DNA from: Arachis hypogaea
Lineage: Eukaryota > Streptophyta > Magnoliopsida > Fabales > Fabaceae
Assembly (NCBI RefSeq): GCF_003086295.3
Contig: NC_092046.1
Location: 103,395,363 to 103,459,362 of the forward strand
DNA: 64,000 nucleotides
Reading direction: 5' to 3'
The position numbers and the translations under genes are program-made. Below are positions 9,826-19,970 of this stretch, piece by piece; the first letter of the stretch is position 1; each line of letters starts with the position of its first letter. The notes under the pieces are model-generated. The model was not told the origin of the DNA. It saw only the letters and a list, made by a program, of their open reading frames with translations, and made no database searches.

Positions 9826-10137
9826 TTTCTTTAAAGCTCCGTTTTGCTTCCTCCTTCCATTCTAGCATGTTTCCTTTTTCGTCCTTTAAGTCGTTCAGCC
9901 TTAGAAAATCTGAAACTACTCAACACACTAATCACGGCATCGAATGGAAATAAAGGTAATTAAAATAATTAATTTTTAAAGCTTAGGAAACATGTTTTTC
10001 ATTATATGACATAATAAGGAAGGGAAAGTAAAACTATGCAATTAATGTGAATAAGTAGTTGAAGAGTTGAATAAATCACTCTAATTAAGCACAAAAGAAC
10101 TCATGAAATATGGGTTTATCAGTCATCCATTTTCTGA

Positions 10138-10345
10138 CGCACACTCACGCGATCGCGTGACCTACGCGATCGCGCCGTCCCAATTTTGGCAAATAAATTA
10201 ATTTGAACAGAGAGTTGTGCTGGTGCGAGGCTACATTCGCGCCAGAAGCATAACATGGGTCACGCGACCGCGTGACCGACGCGATCGCATCACCATACTT
10301 GAAGCGCATCCACGCGAACGCGTGCCCCACGCGGCCGCGTCGCAT
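10138..10345. repeat. CG-rich palindrome array, continuation in B
   Basis: Paired ACGCGATCGCGT/ACGCGACCGCGT palindromes continue the array at 222-534 on the far side of element A. Confidence 0.75.
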
Positions 10346-11131
10346 GCGCCGCACAGCTCAACCTAAAACTGCCACATATCTTATCTTTCTCTCCTCCAAA
10401 TCCTAATTTTTCTTTTCCCTCCTTATTTCTTCCTTCTCCCTTCTTCCTTCTATCTCACCTATCACTCTCTCTCTCTCTCACCTCCATTACTAAGGTTCTA
10501 TTTTCTTCTTCCTTCTTCTCTTTTCTATCATTCTTATTATTTTATATCTTATTTTCTTTTTCTTTTCTTTTTCTTTTCATTATTCATATTTTCCTTCTTC
10601 TTCTTTTCCTTTTTACATGGTATTAGAAATTTATTTGAGTCATTATTCCTCATTATATGCTTGTGGATTGTTGCAATTTGTTTGACAATTATTATTTTTA
10701 TGGGATTGCTTGCATGTTCACCTTCATACTTTCTATATCTTATTTACCATGCATGCCATGTGTTTGTGAAAAAGCCCATATAGTATTATGCACTTTTCTA
10801 CATTACTTTACTCTACTATTCAATGCTTGCTTTTCACAAATTCTCTTTACTATTGTTTTAATTGAATTTAATTGTCAATACAAATATTTTGGCTTGTTAC
10901 AACTGATGCTTGGTCTATGCTACTCATGCCCTTTTCCGGCATGCCAATAAACACCTTGCATCTACTTATCTTTCGGTGCACTGACTATTTTTCATTGTTG
11001 GCTTTTCACATGTACTCGAGAGCCTGTGCTAATGTCAACTACATCCTAATGTGCATCCATCACCACTCTTCCATTCTCTTCCTTGCTATATATCTATTTG
11101 ATTTTAATTTACTTTCTCCTCTCTTTTTAGG
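10346..11131 (+). other. CT-rich leader and intron-like region of B
   Basis: A strong pyrimidine tract (about 10370-10620) is followed by T-rich sequence. The region ends in CTCTTTTTAG directly before the ORF2 ATG at 11132, a good plant 3' splice site. No coding frame is supported. Confidence 0.55.
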
Positions 11132-12385
11132 ATGGCCACCAAGAAAGGAAAGGAGAAAGCAACTCCTAAACCCCCAACAAGAAGAGGCACTAAAAGAGCA
11201 TCAGTGGCAGAGCCATCTTCAACCGCGGTGAAGCCCTCAACAAAAAGAGTTAAGAGGATAATAAAGGTTGATGACAAAGAGAAAGCCTTTCCAGCAAAGG
11301 AAACTGCGCGATTTCCCAATCGCTACTGTGAGCAGATGTTCCCTATCCTGGCAGAAAGGAACTATAACAATGAATACCTTCTTGTCCTCCCATCCAATAT
11401 TGCTACCTTTGTTGAGCCGCAAATTGAACGAAGACAATGGGGTTTTCTACGGAGACAGCCAAGGCAGGTTAATCTTTCTTGGGTAGTTGAGTTCTACTCT
11501 AACTTCTACATGCCAATCCTGCAGTCTGTTTATATCCAGCAGAAGCAAGTCCCCATTACAGAAACAGCCATTCAGTAAGCTCTGAGTCTTCCCCCTATTC
11601 CAGAAGGAATGGACGCCTTCCAAGAAGACGCACTTAAGCGCCAGAGGTACCAATTTAACTGGGACTCCGTTCTCGGAGTTATCGCATTACCTGGCAGCCG
11701 TTGGATCTATGGATACCACCGTACCCGCCCTAAGGGAATCTTGGCTTCAGCACTTACCTTGGAGGCTCGCATATGGGCATAGATCATGTCCCATTACGTC
11801 TTTCCGAGCACTCATGAGTCCTCCTTCACTGCGGACATGGCTGTTCTACTATGGTGCATCCTTACAGACCAACCCCTGAATCTCTCAAGACATATCCGGA
11901 ATGCTATGGGACACGTACAAATTGCGGGCAACTTACCTTTCCCCGCCTTGGTCTCAGATCTTATCTCAGCAGCCAGAGTCTTCTACAGAGCTGGGGACAC
12001 CAAAGCCGTGCTTCCACGGGATGATCAGTATGTCCCTAACGGGAAATACCTCAGACTTCCAGCAGCCACTACAAGTCTTCCTACTGCTCCAGTTGAAGAT
12101 AATCCTTCTTTAACACCACAAGCACCTACAACTGATGAATTGCTCCAGCAGATAATCACAAGCTTGGATTGGCAAGAACACAAAGCTAAGTTGAGAAAGC
12201 GCCGTAACAACCGAAGATTCAAGCACCTCAGGGAGCTACTTAGAGGAGATCGCAGAGACTCAAACACCCCAGAATCCACTTCTTTTACTAGCACAGGGAG
12301 CCATGACGTTCTCGATTGTGGAGATACTGCTACCAGCCCACCCCTGTTCCTGACAGACGGCACCGAGGACGGTGCAAAGCCTTAA
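11132..12385 (+). pseudogene. ORF2 of B, putative plant transposon protein with two nonsense codons
   Basis: One frame runs for 417 codons from ATG 11132 to TAA 12385, broken only by TAA at 11576-11578 and TAG at 11780-11782. At the aligned position of the second stop, A and N suggest a Gln codon, so C-to-T change explains it; the first is probably the same. The N-terminus is Lys-rich (KKGKEKATPKPPTRRG). The core keeps RYCEQMFPILAERN, WVVEFYSNFYMP and GNLPFPALV, and an Arg-rich stretch (KLRKRRNNRRFKHLREL) precedes a short tail. It is clearly homologous to A's ORF2 but shorter and quite divergent. Confidence 0.78.
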
Positions 12386-12402
12386 GTGTGGGGAGGTCGG
12401 TC
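12360..12402 (+). promoter_or_regulatory. PPT-like module at the end of ORF2 in B
   Basis: The stem GCACCG/CGGTGC encloses AGGA (12360-12375), overlapping the last codons of ORF2. TTAAGTGTGGGGAGGTCGG follows. Compared with GCATCG/CGATGC in A and N, one base pair has changed on both sides. Confidence 0.6.
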
Positions 12403-13774
12403 AGTACTTGACTTCCGGAGGTAATTTCTCTTCTCTAGCACCAATAATTAGGAAATTTTAGTTAGATTTTCTTTCTTCTATAGAATAGAATAAATTGCAT
12501 AGGTTAGGATAGTTGCATGCATGTTCTACTTGATTGAAAAGACAATAAGTTTTTTTTAAGACTCTATCTTTGGAACAAAATTTCACTAATTTTTCAAAAT
12601 TTTTATGATAAATTTGCTTGAGTTGTATTTGGAACATGATATTTGAGCTAAAGAACACACAACCTGTGAAAGATTTGAGCCTTTATGTATGGTTACATTA
12701 TTTAACCATAATTATTTCGTCCTTGTGTGTTTACTTCTCTATGATTGTAATCTATATTTTGTTTTATCTTATATGTCCAATATTTATTATATTTGCATGC
12801 TTGCACGTGATTGAGGCCATTATTTGTTTAAACTCACTTATCCAAATTAAGCCTACCCTTTTCAATTACCTTTGTTAACCACTTTGAGCCTTTAAATCCC
12901 ATTTGTTCTATATTTTACCACATTACTAACCTTAAGCTGAAAAACAATTGTATATCCCAAATTGAATCTTTAGTTAGCTTAAGATAGAATTGTGTGTGCT
13001 AGTTAAGTGTGGGAAATTGTGGGAACAAAAGTTGTTAAGGGAATGTGTCATGAGAATTTAATGGAAATTTGGATACCTACTCATGTGAAACTATAAGAAT
13101 TAAAAATCTATGTGCATTGATAAGCTATATATATATATAAGGGGACAAAATTACCCCAATGTTAAATTCAGAATTCAAAGATCAATGCACATATGATAGA
13201 ATCAAATACAAAGTTGATACATGAGTATGGATTAAAAAAGGGAATTCTGGGTAGCCAGGTATGAACTTTAAGATTACATTAAAAATATACAAGTTGGGTT
13301 GGAGCTTGGGTTAATTAAAGATTCAATTTATTAGCTCACTTGACCAAATGTATACCCCTACCTGTACCTTAGCCCCATTACAACCTTGAAAAGACCTCAT
13401 GATGTTTGCATTGGTATATTAACTGTTGTTGATTGGTTAGGAGAAGAACAAAAGTTAGAAAGCATAATTAGAGAAGGATAGAGTGATTACCCTATACACT
13501 AGAGATTAGAGCGTACATACATTATCAGTGAGGGTTCAATGCTTGAATTTTCATGTTCCCTGCTTTCATGAGCTATCTTCTTGCACTTTTATCTGTTTTA
13601 TTGTATAATGATAGAATTAGTGGAGTTTGATTTGTAATTGTTTTGAAGAGCTTATTTACTTTTGATCAAGTGGGCAAGAATCATATAGTTGCATTTGTTT
13701 ATATATATATAGGCTTGCATTGCATTTCATGAGTTTCTACATGTTCATACTTATTTCCTTATCTCCTTCAATTA
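12403..13774 (+). other. Untranslated region of B between ORF2 and 3' LTR
   Basis: AT-rich, non-coding, and equivalent to 2031-3721 of A. I see no gene or RNA in it. Confidence 0.65.
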
Positions 13775-13811
13775 AGCATGAGGACATGCTAATGTTTAAG
13801 TGTGGGGAGGT
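13775..13811 (+). promoter_or_regulatory. Hairpin and polypurine tract of B
   Basis: AGCATG-AGGA-CATGCT forms a perfect 6-bp stem (13775-13790). TTTAAGTGTGGGGAGGT then abuts the LTR start TGATAAACC at 13812. Confidence 0.82.
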
Positions 13812-15295
13812 TGATAAACCACTATTTTATGGTTTATATTGTGTTTAATTGTGTGGTTTTATCATGATCCTTACCCACTTATTCATTAAATTAGCATGAA
13901 GTTATAATTCCTTCCTGAATTTATAACATGTTTGAAAACTGCTTCCTAGAGACTTTAATTATGTATTTTTAATTCTCCTTTATTCCATTCGATGCCGTGA
14001 TCTGTGTGTTGAGTGTTTCAGACTTTATAGGGCATGAATGAGTTGGAGATTGGAAAGGAGGCTAGCAAAAATGGAAGGAACACAAGAATTTGAGGAGATA
14101 ACCAGCGAGAAGTGACGCGGTCGCATGGCTCACGCGACCGTGCGAAGGAGAGCAATTCGCAGTGATGCGGCCGCAAGGCTCACGCGGCCGCGCGGATTGG
14201 AAAAGCTCAAGCGACGCAGTAGCGTGGACGACGCGAACGCGTGGCAAGGAAAAGCGCGAATAACGCGTCCGCATGGATGACGCGATCGCGTGACATGTGC
14301 GATCTGCATAATCTGCAGAATTCGCTGGGGGCGATTTTGGACCTTATTTTGACCCAGTTTTCGGCCCGGAACAGCAGACTAGAGCCAGAGAATATGCAGA
14401 AACAAACACAACATTCATTCTAGACAGTTTTCAGTTTTAGATCTAGTTTTACTCCTTTAGATTTTTTTTCTCTCTAGGTTTTAGAATTTTAATTTTTAAT
14501 TGGTCTTAGCATTGAAACATTGAGAAGAGTTATTTCCTCATCAAGACTTTGTCATTCTAGTTCGTTCTCTTAACTTGGTTTTATTCTTTCATGTTCTTTG
14601 CTTTGTTCAATTTTGTCATTTGAATACTTTCATGATTATATAATACAAGGATTATTTCTTCCATTTTAATTTATTTTCCATTCCAATAATCATGTCTTCT
14701 TTTAATTCTCTTTCATATGTTATGGATTTATTATTTACAATGAGCGAGTAGTTTCTTCACTTGATGGGGAGTTGATTGAAAGGAACTCTTGAGTTGGAAG
14801 GATTGAAAGAGAAATTGTAATTGGGTTAACTGTTGGATTGCTATCCAGTCACTAACACCAATCCCTTTGAACTAAGTGGGTTGCAACTCGTGAATAGATC
14901 TAGCATTCCAACTTGTTTGACTTTCCTTTACCTAGTAAAGGATAACTAAACAGAACAACCATTAATTATAAATTAATCTTGAAATCATCCCATCAATAAT
15001 AGAGATTCCAACTAATCAACTCCCAGTCAAGGCTTTTATTCATATTATTTAAATTTTCTCAATTTAATTTTCCATCTACTTAACTCAACCTTTTGGAACA
15101 TCTGATTAATAAAATAGCACACTTTTCTGCAACTCGTTGGGAGACGACCTGGGACTCCAACTCCCAGTAATTTTTAATTTAAACTCTCTGTGACATATTT
15201 CTAAATTGATAGACAGATTTTCGGTGAGTTAAGAACTATACTTGCAACGTAACTATTTTAATAATTTTTAATTCACCAACTTCTGTGCCTCATCA
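13812..15295 (+). repeat. 3' LTR of element B
   Basis: This 1484-bp LTR starts TGATAAACC after the PPT and ends near CCTCATCA; the exact end (15292 or 15295) is uncertain. It aligns with the LTRs of A and N in order: array at +300, pyrimidine-rich middle and a 3' part with TGGGAGACGACCTGGG. Confidence 0.82.
14112..14300. repeat. CG-rich palindrome array in LTR of B
   Basis: Palindromes such as ACGCGGCCGCGC and ACGCGATCGCGT begin 300 bp into the LTR, the same offset as in A and N. Confidence 0.75.
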
Positions 15296-16631
15296 CTTTT
15301 CATCAATATATAATATTCCATACTTTGCCCGAGTTTTGACGATGCAAACTGGCGTTCAAACGCCAACTTCCTGCCCTATTCTGGAGTTAAACGCCAGAAA
15401 CAGGTTGGAAATCAGAGTTAAACGCCAGAAATATGCTACAACCTGGCGTTTAACTCCAAAAGGAGTCTCTACACATGAAAGCTCAATGCTCAGCCCAAGC
15501 ACACACCAAGTGGGCCCTGGAAGTGGATTTCTGCATCATTTACTCATTTCTGTAAACCCTAGTTACTAGATTAGTATAAAAACTACTTTTAGTGATTTAT
15601 TTCACATCTTTTGATCATCTTTTGAATAATTTTATGTTCATTGATCACGTTTAGGGGGTTGGCCATTCGGCCATGCCTAGACCTTCATCACTTATGTATT
15701 TTCAATGGTAGAGTTTCTACACACCATAGATTAAGGTGTGGAGCTCTACTGTTCCTCGTGAATTAATGCAAAGTACTATTGTTTTCTTATTCAATTCAAG
15801 CTTATTCCCATTCTAAGATATTCGCTTGCACTTCAACCATGATGAATATGATGATCTGTGACACTCATCACTATTCTCAACCTATGAACGCGTGCCTGAC
15901 AACTAGTTCCGTTCTACCTTGGATTGAGCATTTATCTCTTAGCCTCCATTCCGAAAGATCGGAGTCTTCATGGTATAAGCTAGAATTATTGGCGGCCATT
16001 CTTGAGATACAGAAAGTCTAAACCTTGTCTGTGGTATTCCGAGTAGGATCTGGGAAGGGATGACTATGACGAGCTTCAAACTCGCGAGTGTTGGGCGTAG
16101 TGACAGACGCAAAAGGATCAATGGATCCTATTCCAACATGATCGAGAACCGACAAATGATTAGCCGTGCTGTGACAGCGCATTTGGACCATTTTCACTGA
16201 GAGGATGGGAAGTAGCCATTGACAACGGTGATGCCCAACATACAACTTGCCATGGAAATGAGTATGAATGATTGAATGAAGACAGTAGGAAACCAGAGAT
16301 TCAGAGGGAGCAAAGCATCTCCATAATTTTTATCTGAAATTCTCACCAATGAATTACATAAGTATTTCTATCTTATTTTATATTTTATTTATGTTTTAAT
16401 TATCAAAACCTCATAACCATTTGAATCCGCCTGACTGAGATTTACAAGGATGACCATAGCTTGCTTCAAGCCGACAATCTTCGTGGGATCGACCCTTACT
16501 CACATAAGGTTTATTACTTGGACGACCCAGTGCACTTGCTGGTTAGTTATGCAAAGTTGTGAAAAAGAAGTGAGATTACAATTGTGCATACCAAGTTATT
16601 GGCGCCATTGAGATCACAATTTTGTGCACCA
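15296..16631 (+). repeat. FIDEL-type LTR C, 5'-truncated in view
   Basis: The sequence matches the complete solo LTR J (29746-31430) from about its base 330 to the end GTGCACCA. It contains the TGGCGTTNAACGCCA cluster (15349-15460) and TATAAAAA at about 15576. The missing first part is expected left of the window, on the other side of B. C ends next to a PBS-like GTGCC at 16632-16640 belonging to element D. Confidence 0.75.
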
Positions 16632-16640
16632 GTGCCATTT

Positions 16641-18104
16641 TGATGAATGGATTTTGGACGGTTTAGAATTTCACAATAAATTCTCGTTGCTAGTATAGTT
16701 TCTAAACCAATAATAATCCTTTCATACAAAAAATTGTTTATCACAAGTACAAACCCCTAATAAAACTAATAAGCGAAGTATTTAAACCTCGGGTCGTCTC
16801 TCAAAGGAATTGCAGGGTAGTGTTCTTGTTATTGGCTATGGACATGTATATTTTGGGGTTTTGAATGAGACAAGAAAAGTAAGTGGCAAAGGAATTCAAA
16901 TGATGAAAAGGTCTTAGCAAGGTTTGGTGGTCAAGGATCTCTATCCTTATCACTAACCATAATATGATAATTTGCAAGGATCAATCCCATTAAATCATCC
17001 TCTAACAAGTAGAGAAAAGTCAAATGAGCTATATCAATCCATGTCCATAAGTCCTAGCTATTCACTAATTGAATTAATGAGAGCTAGAGTCAATGGCTAC
17101 CAACTATCAATCACTTGGACATTAGTAACTCAAGAATTCTTAAGTTACCTTCCCAAGCCAAGAACATAAAATTCTACTCTAACATCCTTTCAATCATTTT
17201 GACAAACACTTGGAAGGTATAAAAGGAAATCATAGTAAATTGACAACAAGAATGAAATCTAACAACAACTAATTGCAAAGAATTAACAACAACAAGCAAA
17301 GAAAGCACAATTAACATGAATTGCCTCAAATTGCATTAAAAGAAAATAAAAGGAACAAGAGTAGATCAACAACAAAGTATAGAGACAAAATAGAGAAAAT
17401 TACAACAAGAGAATAGAAGAACATGATGTAGCAATAAAGAATTGAAAGGTAGAAGTAGATGAAAGGATGAATTAAAGCCTAGATCTAAGCTTATTAACCT
17501 AAACCTAATCCTAATTCTAGAGAGAAGAGAGAGCTTCTCTCTCTAGAAACTAACTAAAGCATTAACTTACTAAACTATTTCCTCATGTGTAAAGTGATGC
17601 ATTCCTCTTCAATCTTTGGTCCTTTTAACCTTTTCCCGCCAAAATTCAGCTCCAAACTGGGCCAGAGGCACTTCTGAATTTGCCAGGCACGATTTCACTA
17701 AAGAAGTCACGTGTGGACATCGACGCGTACGCGTACAGCACACGTGTGCGTCCCTGGAGTTTTACGATCCACGCGTGCACATCCATTGCGCGTGCACGTG
17801 GATGAGTACATCCCAAATCTTTGGCTTTCCATGATGTCTCCACTTTGCATGCTTTCCTCTTCAATCCTTTGATCCATTCCTTGCCTTTTCAACCTGAATT
17901 CACTTAACAAACAAATCAAGGCATCTAGTGGAATCAAAGGTGGATAAAAGTCATCAAATTAAAGGCCTAAAAGCATGTTTTCACACTTAAGCACAAAATG
18001 AGGGAGAATCACAAAACCATGCTATTTCATTAAATAAATGTGAGAAAAGGTTGATAAAATTCTCTAAATTCAACACAAGATAAACCCTAAAAATGGGTTT
18101 ATCA
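16641..18104 (-). repeat. LTR of minus-strand element D (Athila-like relative)
   Basis: On the minus strand it starts TGATAAACCC at 18104 and ends TCATCA at 16641, a 1464-bp span. Features shared with A include the 'cctcgggtcgtctc' block near its 3' end and a CG-rich array at +300. To the left lies AAATGGCAC, a trace of the PBS, cut by C. So this is the 5' LTR of an element whose body is outside the window. Confidence 0.72.
17714..17807. repeat. CG-rich palindrome array in LTR D
   Basis: The core differs from A: GACGCGTACGCGTAC, ACACGTGTGC and GCGTGCACG, all largely alternating purine-pyrimidine. It begins about 297 bp from the LTR start. Confidence 0.65.
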
Positions 18105-18106
18105 CA

Positions 18107-18373
18107 CCCTCGAGGAGGAAGGCACCCATAGCACCACCATCAAGTCTACCAACTTCATCGACTCCTTTACCAATCCTCCGGCTTCTTTCGGAATTATTCT
18201 GAGACATCTTGCACGATATCCACCACATGGAGCATCTGGAGCGGAAGCGTTTTGAGTGGATAGTAGCAAAGCTAGAAGGAAGAGACCCTATCCCAACTCC
18301 TGAGGCTTCATTCAAGCTAGTTGGGGAGGAGCATGATGAAGGTGACCAACCCATTCCCGAGACCACCAGCTGA
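18107..18373 (+). pseudogene. C-terminal remnant of ORF2-like gene in E
   Basis: The frame reads to TGA 18371-18373, with an internal TGA at 18200-18202 where an Arg codon (CGA) would fit. The peptide HHMEHLERKRFEWIVAKLEG matches the position and style of the Arg-rich helix of ORF2 in A and N (QMERRNRRRYERLERR). It is followed by a short acidic tail. The N-terminal part lies beyond LTR D, outside the window. Confidence 0.6.
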
Positions 18374-18412
18374 AAGTGGCCCCAAAGTTCTCATTCTCTC
18401 GGATCGTAAGCA

Positions 18413-18450
18413 TGCACGGAGGACCGTGCAGGAACTAAGTGTGGGGGAGG
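18413..18450 (+). promoter_or_regulatory. PPT-like module after ORF2 remnant in E
   Basis: TGCACGG-AGGA-CCGTGCA is a perfect 7-bp stem (18413-18430), followed by CTAAGTGTGGGGGAGG. The stem sequence differs from A, B and N while pairing is kept. Confidence 0.62.
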
Positions 18451-19933
18451 ATCGATGACTTTGTGGGGTAAAATTCTTGTCTCAAAACACTTTGCAATAC
18501 TCTTTTAGTTCTTTTTACTCAATTTTAGTAGCTTTATCTTTATTGCATCTTAGTTAGTTTGTTTGTATATATCACTTTATAGTTCATAGTTATATGGTAG
18601 TTAATGTTTGCATGTTGCATGATAGAGTGAATAAATTAGCGAAATACCAAGGAATTTCCATGAAATCTTTCTTAGGGCATACCATTGGTTGAATTGAAGA
18701 AAAATTTTGTGTTTTTCCAACTTACTTAAAGTATTCTATTTGTGGAACATAGAAAAGAGCTAGAACAACATACCTTGTAAGATTTGAGCTTTAATAGATG
18801 GTTGCATTTTTCAACCATAATATTTGTTCTGGTGCGATTATACTCCTTTTTTATTGTGATCATTGATTTGCATGATTCTTTATATCCTGTATTTGTTGTT
18901 TGGACGCATTTAGCATGATTGAGGCCATCTTTGATGTTGAACTCACCAACCTATATGGCCAACCATTGCACTCACCTTTGTGAACCCTTGTTGAGCCTGT
19001 AATTCCCTTTTGTTCTAATTTTAGCACATTATTTCCCCTTAAGGGAAAAACCATTGATGTCCCTAAATTATTCTTTGATTAGCTTGGGTGGATTAGTGTG
19101 TATATTCTAAGTGTGGGGAGGAATTGTTGGGAAGCATTGGTGATAGAGGCATGGAACTCATTGTGAAAAATTGGCAATTGGAAAATGCTCATGTGTTCTT
19201 TGTTTTAGGTCATATGCATCTCTTGTGCTAACAAAGACAAGAATTAAAAAAAAAACAAACTTGTGCATAATAGAATGTGAAATAAAAAGTTGAAATAAAG
19301 GATGCATATGTTCATGTTTTGAAAAGAAAGTGCATGAGTAAGGTGAGATAGGAGAAAAATTGGGTAGATAGATTGCATTGTTATGAGTATATAGGTGATA
19401 TAGGATTAGGTGGACATTTAAGCTAATCAAAGAACTAATTCTTTAAGTCCACTTAGCATATTTATCCTACCTAAACCCTGGCCCCATTACAACCCTCCAA
19501 AGACCTCATGATATTTGTTTTTCATGCATCAAATAGTAGTTGATTGTTAGATGGCGTGCAAATCTTAGAAAAGCATGATAAAAAGGAGAATTGAGTGATT
19601 AAGCCCTAAACACTTAGTAATTGAGTGAATACACATCTGGTGAGGGGTTCGATCGCTCAATTCTATGTTCTTGCATCTCATGTTGTATCTTCTTGCAAGT
19701 TGTTTGTTGATTAGTTTTGAAAAATTCAATTCAATTCTTTGGACATTGATTTTAGTGCATACACTCTTTGTATTGGCCCCAAACCCTTCTTGTGATGGAT
19801 TGAAATTTCATGGTTTGTTTTACCAACTCTTAGCATAGTGCATACTAGTAAGTAATCTTTAGGATAGTTGCATGCATTTAGGTAGTACTTAAAATAAATC
19901 GTTTTCCTTTCACCTACCTCCTTTGAGTGTGTT
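18451..19933 (+). other. Untranslated region of E
   Basis: AT-rich, non-coding sequence between the two purine-tract modules, parallel in layout to A and B. I see no gene in it. Confidence 0.65.
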
Positions 19934-19970
19934 TAGCATGAGGACATGCTAGCGTTTAAGTGTGGGAAAT
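19934..19970 (+). promoter_or_regulatory. Hairpin and polypurine tract of E
   Basis: TAGCATG-AGGA-CATGCTA (19934-19951) is followed by TTTAAGTGTGGGAAAT, which abuts the LTR start at 19971. The purine tract is weaker than in A and B. Confidence 0.75.

Larger units (their letters stand above)
535..10121 (-). mobile_element. Element A: complete non-autonomous two-ORF LTR retrotransposon
   Basis: In minus-strand order the parts are: 5' LTR (10121-8614), PBS (8610-8592), ORF1 (8345-7206), a hairpin, a CG-palindrome array, a C-rich tract, a pyrimidine/AG tract, ORF2 (5234-3763), a long untranslated region, PPT (about 2003-1993) and 3' LTR (1992-535). The LTRs start TG and end CA. By eye they differ by roughly 20 substitutions plus one 49-50 bp indel, so the element is fairly young. 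No protease, RT or integrase is visible, so it would need another element's pol. The tRNA-Asp-like PBS is typical of Athila/Calypso-type Ty3/gypsy elements. Confidence 0.88.
8614..10121 (-). repeat. 5' LTR of element A
   Basis: This 1508-bp LTR has TG/CA ends and is nearly identical to 535-1992. The extra 49-50 bp lie within the palindrome array at about 9700-9757 and are bounded by direct repeats, so the sister LTR most likely lost them. Confidence 0.92.
10122..15295 (+). mobile_element. Element B, right segment (ORF2 to 3' LTR)
   Basis: The plus-strand relative of A continues here: palindrome array, CT-rich leader, ORF2, untranslated region, PPT and 3' LTR. Its sequence picks up where 1-534 stops, which shows that A inserted into B. 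At 15296 it meets a FIDEL-type LTR that starts part-way through, so B itself inserted into that LTR. Confidence 0.85.

Noticed and set aside
15296..16631. LTR C as a solo LTR truncated by deletion
   Set aside because: The missing first 330 bp are more simply explained by insertion of B, whose intact LTR end lies exactly at the break.
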